NCBI RefSeq assembly: GCF_003095395.1
Contig: NZ_QEIJ01000008.1
Location: 86,020-150,019, forward strand
Length of the DNA stretch: 64,000 bases
DNA from: Microbacterium sp. Gd 4-13
GTDB taxonomy: Bacteria > Actinomycetota > Actinomycetes > Actinomycetales > Microbacteriaceae
Direction: 5' to 3'
Part shown: in pieces, positions 30,241 through 37,565 of the stretch
Position numbering within the stretch: position 1 is the first letter of the stretch
Layout: each line of letters begins with the position of its first letter
Notes under the pieces: generated by a model
Told to the model about the DNA's origin: nothing
Seen by the model: the letters and a program-made list of their open reading frames with translations, nothing else
The model's database searches: none
Program-made: the position numbers and the translations under genes

Positions 30241-31159
30241 GGGCGGACTCCTCCACGTCGGGCGCGAGCACCTCGGTGAGCGAGCGCAGCACCTCGTCGG
30301 GGCGTTCGACGGCCGCGTAGTGACCGGCGTCGCGCAGACGCTTCGCGGAGAAGTCTCGGATCCGCCGGGCGAACCACGCGTCGTCGGACGGAGCGGAGAA
30401 CACATCGCGCTCGCCGGCGACGGCTCGCACGACGCACCGGATGCGTCGCCAGCGGCGGTCGTCGTAGGTGCGCGCCGCCCGGGCCGCGCGCAAGAACGCG
30501 ACCGGCCGGATCTCTCCGGCGAGGGCATCGGACACGGAACGATCGACCTCGTTCGGGTGGCGGAACAGCGGGGCGGCGAAGGCGCGGAGAAGCCCGACGT
30601 TCCTCAGGAAGAGAAGCAGGGGAGCCGCGGCCCGGCCGAGCGAGTGCAGCACGTGCATGGCGAGCAGCATGCCCGCGAACCCGGGAAGCCGGAGCCCGCC
30701 GCGGAGGGGGCGGCGAAGCACGTCGAGCACCCCGCCGCCGGTCGCGGAGACGAGACCGACGGCGAGCGTCTCCTCCGGGTGCCTGGCCGCGATGTCGAGG
30801 GCGACGAAACCGCCGAGGGAATGCCCGACGAGGCGCCACCGGTCGTATCCGCACGCCCGGATGACATCGACGACCGCGGCGGAGAGGTGCTCGAGCGAGG
30901 GTGCGCGCACGCCGCTGTCGCCCCAGCCGGGGAGATCGATGAGCACCACGTCGGTCAGCGGGTGCGCGGAGCGGTCGGATGCCGCCAGCAGCGGCGTCCA
31001 GGTCGTCCACCGGGCTGCGGCACCGTGAAGCATCACCACGGCCGCACCGCCGGTGCGGCGTCCCGCATAAGACGTGACCGCCCCGACGGCCGTCGGCACG
31101 ACGACCCGGCTCAGCCCCAGAGGGGTCGCGTTCACTTCGAGGGCGGTCGGCGTGGTCAC
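30218..31159 (-). CDS. alpha/beta hydrolase
   Basis: A 313-residue hydrolase. VVMLHGAAARWTTW is the oxyanion-hole strand, GHSLGGFVA carries the nucleophile Ser, and the C-terminal GHYAAVERPDEVL provides the His. An Asp is available in AVAGERDVF. No signal peptide is visible. It lies alone on the minus strand, wedged between tsaE and tsaB, with its 3' end overlapping tsaE by 23 bases. The insertion splits the usual tsaE-tsaB neighbourhood. Substrate unknown: such proteins range from esterases to haloalkane hydrolases. GTG start at 31159. Confidence 0.88.
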   Translation of the reverse strand: MTTPTALEVNATPLGLSRVVVPTAVGAVTSYAGRRTGGAAVVMLHGAAARWTTWTPLLAASDRSAHPLTDVVLIDLPGWGDSGVRAPSLEHLSAAVVDVIRACGYDRWRLVGHSLGGFVALDIAARHPEETLAVGLVSATGGGVLDVLRRPLRGGLRLPGFAGMLLAMHVLHSLGRAAAPLLLFLRNVGLLRAFAAPLFRHPNEVDRSVSDALAGEIRPVAFLRAARAARTYDDRRWRRIRCVVRAVAGERDVFSAPSDDAWFARRIRDFSAKRLRDAGHYAAVERPDEVLRSLTEVLAPDVEESALRVAARS

Positions 31160-31209
31160 GTGGTGTATTCGTGGCGGCGGCTGCTTCGGATGGCGTGGGC
31201 CGAGGCGAT

Positions 31210-31215
31210 TATCCT
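31210..31215 (+). promoter_or_regulatory. -10 box of leaderless tsaB promoter
   Basis: TATCCT, six bases, GTG 31222. This matches the TANNNT-N6-start pattern and decides the start codon of tsaB. Confidence 0.5.
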
Positions 31216-31221
31216 GGACGA

Positions 31222-31869
31222 GTGTTCCTCGGCATCGATACCTCCCTCGGCACGTCCGTCGCCGTCGTCGAGGACGACGGGGTCACCGTCGCCGAAGCGT
31301 CGAGCGAGAACCCGCTCGGGCACGCCGAGGTCATCGGTGACCTGCTCGCGCGGGTCGTGGGGGAGTCGTCCGCGCCGCTGACGCATGTCGCGGCGGGCAT
31401 GGGTCCCGGCCCCTTCACGGGGCTCCGCGTCGGCATCGCGGCCGCCCGCGCTTTCGCCCTCGGGCGGGGGCTGCCGGTCGTCCCCGTCGCCAGTCACGAC
31501 GCCGTCGCCCTCGGTGTCCTCCTGCGCCGCGCGCTCGTCGACGGTCTCGACGCCGACTCCGCCCGCTTCGCCGTCGTCACCGACGCGCGCCGACGCGAAT
31601 TCGCCTACTCGGTCTACGACGGGCTCGATGACGACGGCCTCCCGGTGCGGGAGGTCGGCCCGACGCTCGTCCCGCGCGACGACCTCGATCGCGTGCTCAC
31701 AGACCTCGACGTCACGCGGCTGGACGCCGCATCCGTCCCGGCGGCCATGGTCGCGCTGATGGGTGCGCGCTCCGTCGCCGCCGGCCGAGAGGTCGCCGCC
31801 TCCGAACCCCTCTACCTCCGCGCCCCCGATGTCACCGTGGGCGGCGCGCGCAAGCGGGTGGGTTCGTGA
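31222..31869 (+). CDS. tsaB: tRNA threonylcarbamoyladenosine biosynthesis protein TsaB
   Basis: A 215-residue ASKHA-fold protein that dimerises with TsaD. The N-terminus is [16 protein letters not shown] after GTG 31222, and [21 protein letters not shown] is the diagnostic TsaB segment (given here as [13 protein letters not shown]). The start at 31222 is supported by the -10 box six bases away. The end overlaps rimI by four bases. Together with tsaE and tsaD the window encodes most of the t6A-forming machinery; TsaC is not here. Confidence 0.96.
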   Translation: MFLGIDTSLGTSVAVVEDDGVTVAEASSENPLGHAEVIGDLLARVVGESSAPLTHVAAGMGPGPFTGLRVGIAAARAFALGRGLPVVPVASHDAVALGVLLRRALVDGLDADSARFAVVTDARRREFAYSVYDGLDDDGLPVREVGPTLVPRDDLDRVLTDLDVTRLDAASVPAAMVALMGARSVAAGREVAASEPLYLRAPDVTVGGARKRVGS

Positions 31870-32363
31870 ATCTGCGTCCTGCCACCGTCGACGATCTCGA
31901 CGCGATCATGGTGCTCGAACGCGCGTCGTTCCAGGGCGATGCCTGGTCGCCGGCCGTCATGCGCGCGGAGCTCGCCTCGGAGCACAACTGGTACGTGGTC
32001 GCCGAGGCACCCGGGCGTCTCGACGGCTATGCCGGCCTGCGCGCTCCCAGGGGGAGCACCGACGCCGACATCCAGACCATCGCGCTCGCCGCATCCGCCC
32101 GCGGGCGGGGGCAGGGGAGGGCGCTCCTGCGCGAGCTGCTGGGAGAGGCCGAGCGTCGCCGCATCCGCGAGGTGTTCCTCGACGTCCGCGACGACAACGC
32201 CACGGCCCAGAACCTCTACCGCTCGGAGGGATTCGTGGAGATCGGCCGACGCCCCAACTATTACCCCGACGGCAACGTCGACGCCGTGGTCATGCGGCTC
32301 GATGTCGCAGCGTGGCGTGCCGCGACGAACCCGTCTGCCACCGACGCGGGAGCGTGCACGTGA
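31866..32363 (+). CDS. rimI: ribosomal protein alanine N-acetyltransferase
   Basis: A 165-residue GNAT acetyltransferase. The acetyl-CoA loop is [14 protein letters not shown] and the [16 protein letters not shown] segment near the C-terminus is typical of RimI, which acetylates the N-terminal alanine of ribosomal protein S18 in enterobacteria. In actinobacteria it commonly lies between tsaB and tsaD, as here. GTG start overlapping the tsaB stop; the end overlaps tsaD (GTGA). The actual targets in this organism are unknown. Confidence 0.92.
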   Translation: MNLRPATVDDLDAIMVLERASFQGDAWSPAVMRAELASEHNWYVVAEAPGRLDGYAGLRAPRGSTDADIQTIALAASARGRGQGRALLRELLGEAERRRIREVFLDVRDDNATAQNLYRSEGFVEIGRRPNYYPDGNVDAVVMRLDVAAWRAATNPSATDAGACT

Positions 32364-33409
32364 GCGGGCCGCTGGTGCTGGGTATCGAGACCAGCTGCGA
32401 CGAGACGGGCATCGGCATCGTGCGGGGCCGCGAGCTGCTGTCGAACACCATCGCGTCCAGCATGGACGAGCAGGCCCGGTACGGCGGCGTCGTGCCCGAG
32501 GTCGCGGCCCGCGCGCACCTCGAAGCGCTGCAGCCGTCGATCGAGGCGGCCCTCGCCGAAGCATCCGTGACGCTCGACGACCTCGACGCGATCGCGGTGA
32601 CGAGCGGGCCGGGTCTCGCCGGCGCCCTCATGGTGGGAGTGGGCGCGGCGAAGGCGCTCGCCGTGTCGCTCGGAAAGCCGCTCTACGCCGTCAACCACCT
32701 CGTCGGGCACATCGCCGCCGACATCCTCACCGAAGACGCCGACCGTCTCGAATACCCCACGGTCGCCCTCCTCGTCAGCGGCGGTCACACGTCGCTGTTG
32801 CTCGTGCGCGACCTCACGAGCGACGTCGAACTGCTCGGTGAGACCGTCGACGATGCCGCGGGCGAGGCGTTCGACAAGGTCGCGCGCGTGCTGGGGCTGC
32901 CCTATCCCGGGGGGCCCGAGATCGACCGTGCCGCGGCCGAGGGCGACCCGCTGGCGATCCGATTCCCCCGCGGCCTCTCGCGGGCATCCGACATGGCCGA
33001 GCACCGCTACGACTTCTCGTTCTCCGGGCTCAAGACCGCCGTCGCGCGCTGGGTGGAGCAGCGCGAGGACGCGGGCGAGCCCGTGCCGGTGGCCGACGTC
33101 GCGGCGTCTTTCCGAGAGGCCGTGGTCGACGTGCTGGTGACCAAGGCGCTCGACGCGTGCGCCCGTCACGGCGTGCCCCGCCTGCTGCTCGGCGGCGGCG
33201 TCATCGCCAACCGGCGCCTGCGCGACGTCGCGCTGGCGCGTGCCGAGGCGGCGGGCGTCACCGTCCGCATCCCGCCGTTGAGCCTGTGCACCGACAACGG
33301 CGCCATGATCGCCGCGCTCGCGGCCGAGCTCATCACCGCAGGCCGCGAACCCTCCACCCTGGCGTTCGGCGCCGATTCGACGCTCCCCGTGACGGAGATC
33401 CAGGTATGA
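32360..33409 (+). CDS. tsaD: tRNA N6-adenosine threonylcarbamoyltransferase TsaD
   Basis: A 349-residue Kae1/TsaD enzyme that transfers the threonylcarbamoyl group to A37 of t[17 protein letters not shown] opens the protein, the metal-binding HxxxH is in [18 protein letters not shown] binds the nucleotide, and [12 protein letters not shown] is the closing motif with the last metal-binding Asp. GTG 32360 overlaps rimI. The stop overlaps the next membrane-protein gene by ATGA. All catalytic residues that I can check are present. Confidence 0.97.
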   Translation: MSGPLVLGIETSCDETGIGIVRGRELLSNTIASSMDEQARYGGVVPEVAARAHLEALQPSIEAALAEASVTLDDLDAIAVTSGPGLAGALMVGVGAAKALAVSLGKPLYAVNHLVGHIAADILTEDADRLEYPTVALLVSGGHTSLLLVRDLTSDVELLGETVDDAAGEAFDKVARVLGLPYPGGPEIDRAAAEGDPLAIRFPRGLSRASDMAEHRYDFSFSGLKTAVARWVEQREDAGEPVPVADVAASFREAVVDVLVTKALDACARHGVPRLLLGGGVIANRRLRDVALARAEAAGVTVRIPPLSLCTDNGAMIAALAAELITAGREPSTLAFGADSTLPVTEIQV

Positions 33410-33903
33410 GCGACCACGAGCGTCTCGACGACGGCGCCCCCGTGCTGCCCGGACCGCCGCCGCCCGTACCCGACCTCGACGCGGTGTCGGCGTCGGTCGA
33501 GCGGCGTCGACGCGCGACGGTCCCTGTGCCCGAAGAGCTCGAACGCCCCGTCGAGACCGACGGCGCCACCGCTGTGCTCGCCGCCGATGATGTGGCCGTC
33601 GATGACGTGGCCGTCGATGACGTGGCCGTCGCGACCGCCCACGAGGCGCCGCAACGCTCGCCGCGTCCCGTCGTAGGGCCGTGGGCGCTCGGGCTCGCGA
33701 TCGTGTCGCTCGCTGCTTCGTTCGTCGGGGGATGGATGCTGCCGCTCGGGCTCGTCGCGATCGTGACGGCGATCGTCGCCTCGCGCCGACCGGTCGAGCG
33801 TCGGGGCATCGTCGTCTGGGCGATCGTGCTCGGCGCGCTCTCGGTGCTCTACAGCGCCGGCTGGCTGCTGTGGGCAGCCTCGCGCGCCGGCCTCATCGGC
33901 TGA
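33406..33903 (+). CDS. DUF4190-like small membrane protein
   Basis: A 165-residue protein: a Pro- and Asp-rich cytoplasmic N-terminus of about 85 residues, then two to three membrane helices ([51 protein letters not shown]). This two-hairpin layout resembles DUF4190 proteins of unknown role. The N-terminal part contains a three-copy 15-base repeat encoding DDVAV. It overlaps tsaD by ATGA and ends the operon. The gene product may have nothing to do with tRNA modification. Confidence 0.75.
   Translation: MSDHERLDDGAPVLPGPPPPVPDLDAVSASVERRRRATVPVPEELERPVETDGATAVLAADDVAVDDVAVDDVAVATAHEAPQRSPRPVVGPWALGLAIVSLAASFVGGWMLPLGLVAIVTAIVASRRPVERRGIVVWAIVLGALSVLYSAGWLLWAASRAGLIG
33586..33630 (+). repeat. 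three tandem 15-base repeats
   Basis: Three nearly identical units GATGA(T/C)GTGGCCGTC encode DDVAV three times inside the membrane-protein gene. A likely source of length variation in frame. Confidence 0.8.
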
Positions 33904-34006
33904 CCACCCCGCGTCGCCGCCCCGCGTCCCCGCCCCGCCCCGCGTTCCCCTGTCACGTATCGCGGATCGCACCCGCCGTCTGCGACAGGAGAGCGAAAGA
34001 AAAGAA

Positions 34007-34056
34007 GCTCCCCTGTCGCGAACGGCGTGTGTGAAGGGCCAATCGCGACAGGGGAG
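34007..34056. terminator. perfect 15-bp palindrome between convergent genes
   Basis: GCTCCCCTGTCGCGA, 21-base loop, then its exact complement. A weaker related pair (CCCCTGTC at about 33950 and GACAGGAG at about 33985) lies just before it. The site is between the converging membrane-protein and methyltransferase genes, so it probably stops transcription from both sides. Confidence 0.65.
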
Positions 34057-34093
34057 CGGACGCAGGGGAGCGGATGCGGCGGGGGAACGGGCG

Positions 34094-35278
34094 TCAGGAC
34101 ACCCGGTCGGCGAGGAGTGCGAGACGGCGCGAGCCGATCCGCGTGAGCAGGAGCGTCGCGGAGTCGTCGCCGTGTAGTCGGAGCTTCCCCCGTAGCGTCG
34201 CGGGATCGACGTCGACCCCGCGCTTCTTGATCTCGAGGGTGCCGATGCCTCGCGCGCGCAGCACCTTGGCCAGCGCACGGGTGTCGGACGGCACCTCTTC
34301 TCGCACGCGGAACGACGAGACGAACGGGCTCGTCAGCGCCGCATCCGAGGTGAGGTATGCCATGCCGGGCGAGAGCATGCCGGCCTCGAGTGCGCGTGCG
34401 ACGTCGCCGATCAGGCGCGCGCGGATCACGGCTCCGTCGGGCTCGTGCACGAACGCGCCGAGTTCGCGAACATCGACGTCTTCGGCGTCGGCGGGGCTCG
34501 TGATCTCCCACGACTGCTCGCCCCGTGTCACGAGTGCGGCTCGCCGCACGCCCTCCCGGGCCAGCGTTCCCGACCACAGCACAAGCTCGACGGTCGAGCC
34601 GTCGGCGCTGACCCACTGTGCTTCGAGGTCGTCGGGGATCGTGTCGCGGTCGAAGGCGGGACCGAGCTTCATGCCGCCGGGAAGACGCCGCAGCTGCGCG
34701 AAGGCCCAGTCCAGCGGCGGGGAGTAGTCGGCGACCGACACGCGACTCGTCTCGGTGTGTCCGGCCGTGCGCCGAGCGGGGTCGAGCCACACGGCGTCGA
34801 CGCCCGCCAGGTCCGCGGTCTCGGCCGTCGCGTGCCGCACCTCGACGGCATCGCCGAAGGGCGCCAGGTTGTACGCGGCGATCGCCGAGGTCACCTCGTC
34901 GGCGTCCACCGCCCGAACCCGCAGCCCGAGCGCGGCGAACCCCATCGCGTCGCCGCCGATGCCGCAGCCCAGGTCGGCCACTCGCGAGACGCCCGCGTCG
35001 CGAAAACGCGCGGCGTGCCTCCCGGCGATCGACAGGCGGGTGGCCTGTTCGAGGCCCGCCTTGGTGAACAGCATCCGCTCGGCGAACTCTCCGAACTTCG
35101 CCGACGCCCGGGAGCGCAGCCGGGACTGCCCGACGACCGCCGAGACGAGTTCGGGGGAGTGACCCGCTGCTCGAAGCCGCGACACCGTCTGCGCCACGTC
35201 GCCCGAATGAGCCGCCGTCTCGTCGAGAAGGCGGAGGCCGTCGGGGGTCAACAGGGCGGTCAGTTCGGCGATGTCCAT
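34094..35278 (-). CDS. class I SAM-dependent methyltransferase with THUMP-like C-terminal domain
   Basis: A 394-residue protein. The SAM-binding motif is VADLGCGIGGDAMGFA, followed by AVDADEVTSAIAAYN and, further on, VDAVWLDPARRTAG, which places a DPAR catalytic-type loop like that of some RNA or DNA methyltransferases. The C-terminal part (LEIKKRGVDVDPATLRGKL) matches a small THUMP-like domain. Known family members are poorly characterised; an RNA substrate is a reasonable guess. ATG 35278 is chosen because TAGGGT lies seven bases upstream, a leaderless layout; GTG 35287 would fall inside that box. Confidence 0.85.
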   Translation of the reverse strand: MDIAELTALLTPDGLRLLDETAAHSGDVAQTVSRLRAAGHSPELVSAVVGQSRLRSRASAKFGEFAERMLFTKAGLEQATRLSIAGRHAARFRDAGVSRVADLGCGIGGDAMGFAALGLRVRAVDADEVTSAIAAYNLAPFGDAVEVRHATAETADLAGVDAVWLDPARRTAGHTETSRVSVADYSPPLDWAFAQLRRLPGGMKLGPAFDRDTIPDDLEAQWVSADGSTVELVLWSGTLAREGVRRAALVTRGEQSWEITSPADAEDVDVRELGAFVHEPDGAVIRARLIGDVARALEAGMLSPGMAYLTSDAALTSPFVSSFRVREEVPSDTRALAKVLRARGIGTLEIKKRGVDVDPATLRGKLRLHGDDSATLLLTRIGSRRLALLADRVS

Positions 35279-35318
35279 CGGATCCACCCTAGGTCGGCGC
35301 CGTGGCGCGCATCCGCAA

Positions 35319-35335
35319 ACCCCCTACCCGGGGAT
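35319..35335. promoter_or_regulatory. candidate operator upstream of the first IniB-like gene (C4/G4 palindrome)
   Basis: CCCC-TACCC-GGGG flanked by A and A/T. It resembles the CCCC-TAC-GGGG palindrome in the promoter of the IniB gene on the other strand at 42440-42457. Additional C/G-run inverted repeats (for example ACCCCCTCGGGGCCCCC at about 35350 and CCCCG...CGGGG at 35385-35406) crowd the same 130 bases. Binding by the IniR-like regulator is a guess. Confidence 0.4.
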
Positions 35336-35470
35336 CCCCCGGAGCCCGAAACCCCCTCGGGGCCCCCGGGAGATCCCGGAGGCATCCCCGATGTGCCTAC
35401 GCGGGGGTGCTCCTACTTTGAGATGACACAGACCACTGTCGGGCTCCGGCCCTGAGCAAAGGGAATAGAA

Positions 35471-36397
35471 ATGCCAGATGAGATCAACGTCGGCGACATC
35501 TTCGACTCGGGCAACTCCGCAGTCATCGACTCCGGCAACACCACCGAGGAGAACAACGAGCTGAACGTCGGTGTCGTCGTCGACAACGCGTTCAACGAGG
35601 ACAACTCGGTCAACGACTCCGGCAACCTGGGCGTCGACGTGAACGACTCGTTCAACGAGACCACCGACACCGAGGTCACCAACGAAGACTGGGACATCGA
35701 CAACTCGGGCAACACCGAGACCGTCGAAGAGGACAACTCGGTCAACGACTCGTTCAACGACGAGTCCGACAACTCGGTCAACGACTCGTTCAACGACGAG
35801 TCGGTCAACGACTCGCACAACACCCTCACCTACACCTCGTGGGACGACCACTCCATCAACGCCGGCAACCGTGAGTACAACACGGGCTTCGGCGACCTGC
35901 ACTTCGGCGGCGCAGCGGGCGCTGCCGCGGCCGGCGGCGGAGAGACCCACATCTGGAGCCAGAGCACGATCGTCGACCAGTCGGTCAACAGCAACATCGT
36001 CTCGGGCGGCGACGTCCTCGGTTTCTCGGGCAACTCGGCCGTGGTCGCGTCCGGTGAGGACGCGATGGCAGCCGGCGGCGACATCACCGTCACCACGTCG
36101 CTCGACACCTCGACCAACATCGACGCCGAGGGTGACGTCAACATCGGCAACGAGACGACGATCAGCAACGTGGTCGGCTCGCACAACTCCTACCTCGACG
36201 AGTCGGTCACCACCGACGAGTCGGTCGTCATCGACGTGGACGACTCGTTCAACGACTACTCCGACAACTACGACCTGTCGGACTCGTTCAACGACTTCAC
36301 CGACATCGACAGCGACCTCACGGTCAACGCCGACGTCGACCTCGTCGCCGACAGCGACGGCTCCGCGATCATCGACGGATCCGACTTCACCTTCTGA
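35471..36397 (+). CDS. IniB-like Asn/Asp/Ser-rich repetitive protein A
   Basis: A 308-residue, very acidic protein with no signal peptide, no Cys and few large hydrophobics. The first 130 residues and the last 75 are built from DSFND, DNSVND and DSGN repeats. In the middle are HSINAGNREYNTGFGDLH and, at about 165-232, the core TIVDQSVN...NI...GDV...VVASGED..AAGGDI...STNIDA.GDVNIGN. The same core is in the next gene and in the IniB-N protein at 41.6 kb, so the three are homologous although this one lacks the IniB N-domain. The periodicity suggests a stacked beta structure. AAAGGGA precedes the ATG. Function unknown; context points to an envelope-stress system. Confidence 0.85.
   Translation: MPDEINVGDIFDSGNSAVIDSGNTTEENNELNVGVVVDNAFNEDNSVNDSGNLGVDVNDSFNETTDTEVTNEDWDIDNSGNTETVEEDNSVNDSFNDESDNSVNDSFNDESVNDSHNTLTYTSWDDHSINAGNREYNTGFGDLHFGGAAGAAAAGGGETHIWSQSTIVDQSVNSNIVSGGDVLGFSGNSAVVASGEDAMAAGGDITVTTSLDTSTNIDAEGDVNIGNETTISNVVGSHNSYLDESVTTDESVVIDVDDSFNDYSDNYDLSDSFNDFTDIDSDLTVNADVDLVADSDGSAIIDGSDFTF
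35732..35803 (+). repeat. two tandem 36-base repeats
   Basis: Two nearly identical 12-codon units encoding DNSVNDSFNDES lie back to back (35732-35767, 35768-35803); a shorter third copy follows. Codon use is almost frozen between copies, pointing to recent duplication. Confidence 0.85.
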
Positions 36398-36403
36398 TCG
36401 ATC

Positions 36404-36437
36404 GACCCGGCCGCCGCGTTCGCGCGGCGGCCGGGTC
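36404..36437 (+). terminator. 15-bp hairpin with TTCG loop between the two IniB-like genes
   Basis: GACCCGGCCGCCGCG, loop TTCG, and exact complement, starting seven bases after the stop of protein A. It could end the first message, or reduce read-through into protein B so that the first gene is made in larger amounts. Confidence 0.8.
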
Positions 36438-36486
36438 ATCCGCCCCCTCCGCTTCCGCTTCGGAACACTCCTAGAAAGACACGGAC

Positions 36487-37413
36487 ATGCCTGACTTCTT
36501 CGCCGAAGACATCGCCGACTCGTTCAACACGGTCGAGTCGAACTCGAACAACACCAGCTCGACCACGAACAGCGCCACGGTCGGCTTCGACGTCACCGAC
36601 GTCGGAAACACCGACGACTCGGTCAACGACAGCGGCAACACCGCCATCGGACTCGACAACGTCGGCAACGTCGACGAGACCACCACCGAGACCAACACCA
36701 CGATCGGTGTCACCGACTCGTTCAACGAGTTCTTCGAAGAGACCGACAACTCGATCAACAACTCGGGCAACGACCTCTCCGACAACTCGATCAACGACTC
36801 GGGCAACGACAGCTCGATGAACAACTCGGGCAACTCGTACAGCTTCGACATCACCGACGACCACTCGATCAACGCCGGCAACCGCGACTACAACACCGGC
36901 TTCGGCGACCTGCACCTCGGTGGGGGCGCCGGCGGCGGCGGCGACCTGTGGATCAACAACTCGGCGACGATCGTCGACCAGTCGGTCAACGGCAACATCG
37001 CGGCCGAGGGTGACGTCGCATTCGGCGGTGCCAGCGAAGCGGTCGTCGCGTCGGGCGAGGGTTCGTGGGCTGCGGGCGGCGACATCTCCGTCACCCAGAC
37101 GCGCGACGACTCGACCAACATCGACGCCGGCGGCGACGTGAACATCGGCAACACGACGACGATCTCGAACGAGCTGTTCTCGAACAACTCGTACACCGAC
37201 TCGTCCGAGTACACGGATGCTTCGCAGGACTGGGACGTCACCGACTCGTTCAACGACGACTCGACCAACGTGGCCGTCGACAACTCGTTCAACGACGAGC
37301 TGACCGAGACGAACACCAGCGCGTGGGACATCGACGCCGACGTGATCTGGGGCAGTGACGACTCCGTCATCGCCGACGACGTGAGCGTGGACGTCGACTT
37401 CGACGCTCTGTGA
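36487..37413 (+). CDS. IniB-like Asn/Asp/Ser-rich repetitive protein B
   Basis: A second 308-residue paralogue, exactly as long as protein A. The N-terminal 130 residues carry DSVNDSGN, DSFNEF and NSGNDLSDNS repeats. HSINAGNRDYNTGFGDLHLGG and the shared core (about residues 161-228: TIVDQSVNGNI, GDVAFGG, VVASGEG, AAGGDISV, STNIDAGGDVNIGN) follow, then DSFNDD repeats. It ends in acidic and hydrophobic residues (VSVDVDFDAL), comparable to the ends of the two relatives. No signal peptide is apparent. It lies between the paralogue and the dynamin genes, with terminator-like hairpins on both sides. Function unknown. Confidence 0.85.
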   Translation: MPDFFAEDIADSFNTVESNSNNTSSTTNSATVGFDVTDVGNTDDSVNDSGNTAIGLDNVGNVDETTTETNTTIGVTDSFNEFFEETDNSINNSGNDLSDNSINDSGNDSSMNNSGNSYSFDITDDHSINAGNRDYNTGFGDLHLGGGAGGGGDLWINNSATIVDQSVNGNIAAEGDVAFGGASEAVVASGEGSWAAGGDISVTQTRDDSTNIDAGGDVNIGNTTTISNELFSNNSYTDSSEYTDASQDWDVTDSFNDDSTNVAVDNSFNDELTETNTSAWDIDADVIWGSDDSVIADDVSVDVDFDAL

Positions 37414-37449
37414 GCACTCCCGTGAGGGTCTTCGCGACCTGATCGAACC

Positions 37450-37486
37450 GATGACCCCGGTGGCTGCCCCTGCCACCGGGGTCATC
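37450..37486 (+). terminator. 15-bp hairpin before the IniA-like gene
   Basis: GATGACCCCGGTGGC, seven-base loop, exact complement, 37 bases after protein B. The IniA-like gene begins 79 bases later, so either it has its own promoter or it depends on read-through. Confidence 0.75.
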
Positions 37487-37565
37487 GCTCCGTTCACGGC
37501 CCTGCGTAGGCGAAAACAGGCGACAATGGCATCACCCCGGTGTGATGCGACGAAGGAGATCTCGG

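Noticed and set aside
35471..37413. Ice-nucleation or RTX adhesin identity for the Asn/Asp-rich proteins
   Set aside because: Neither the ice-nucleation octapeptide nor the GGxGxD RTX nonapeptide is present, and the shared core ties them to the IniB-N protein instead.
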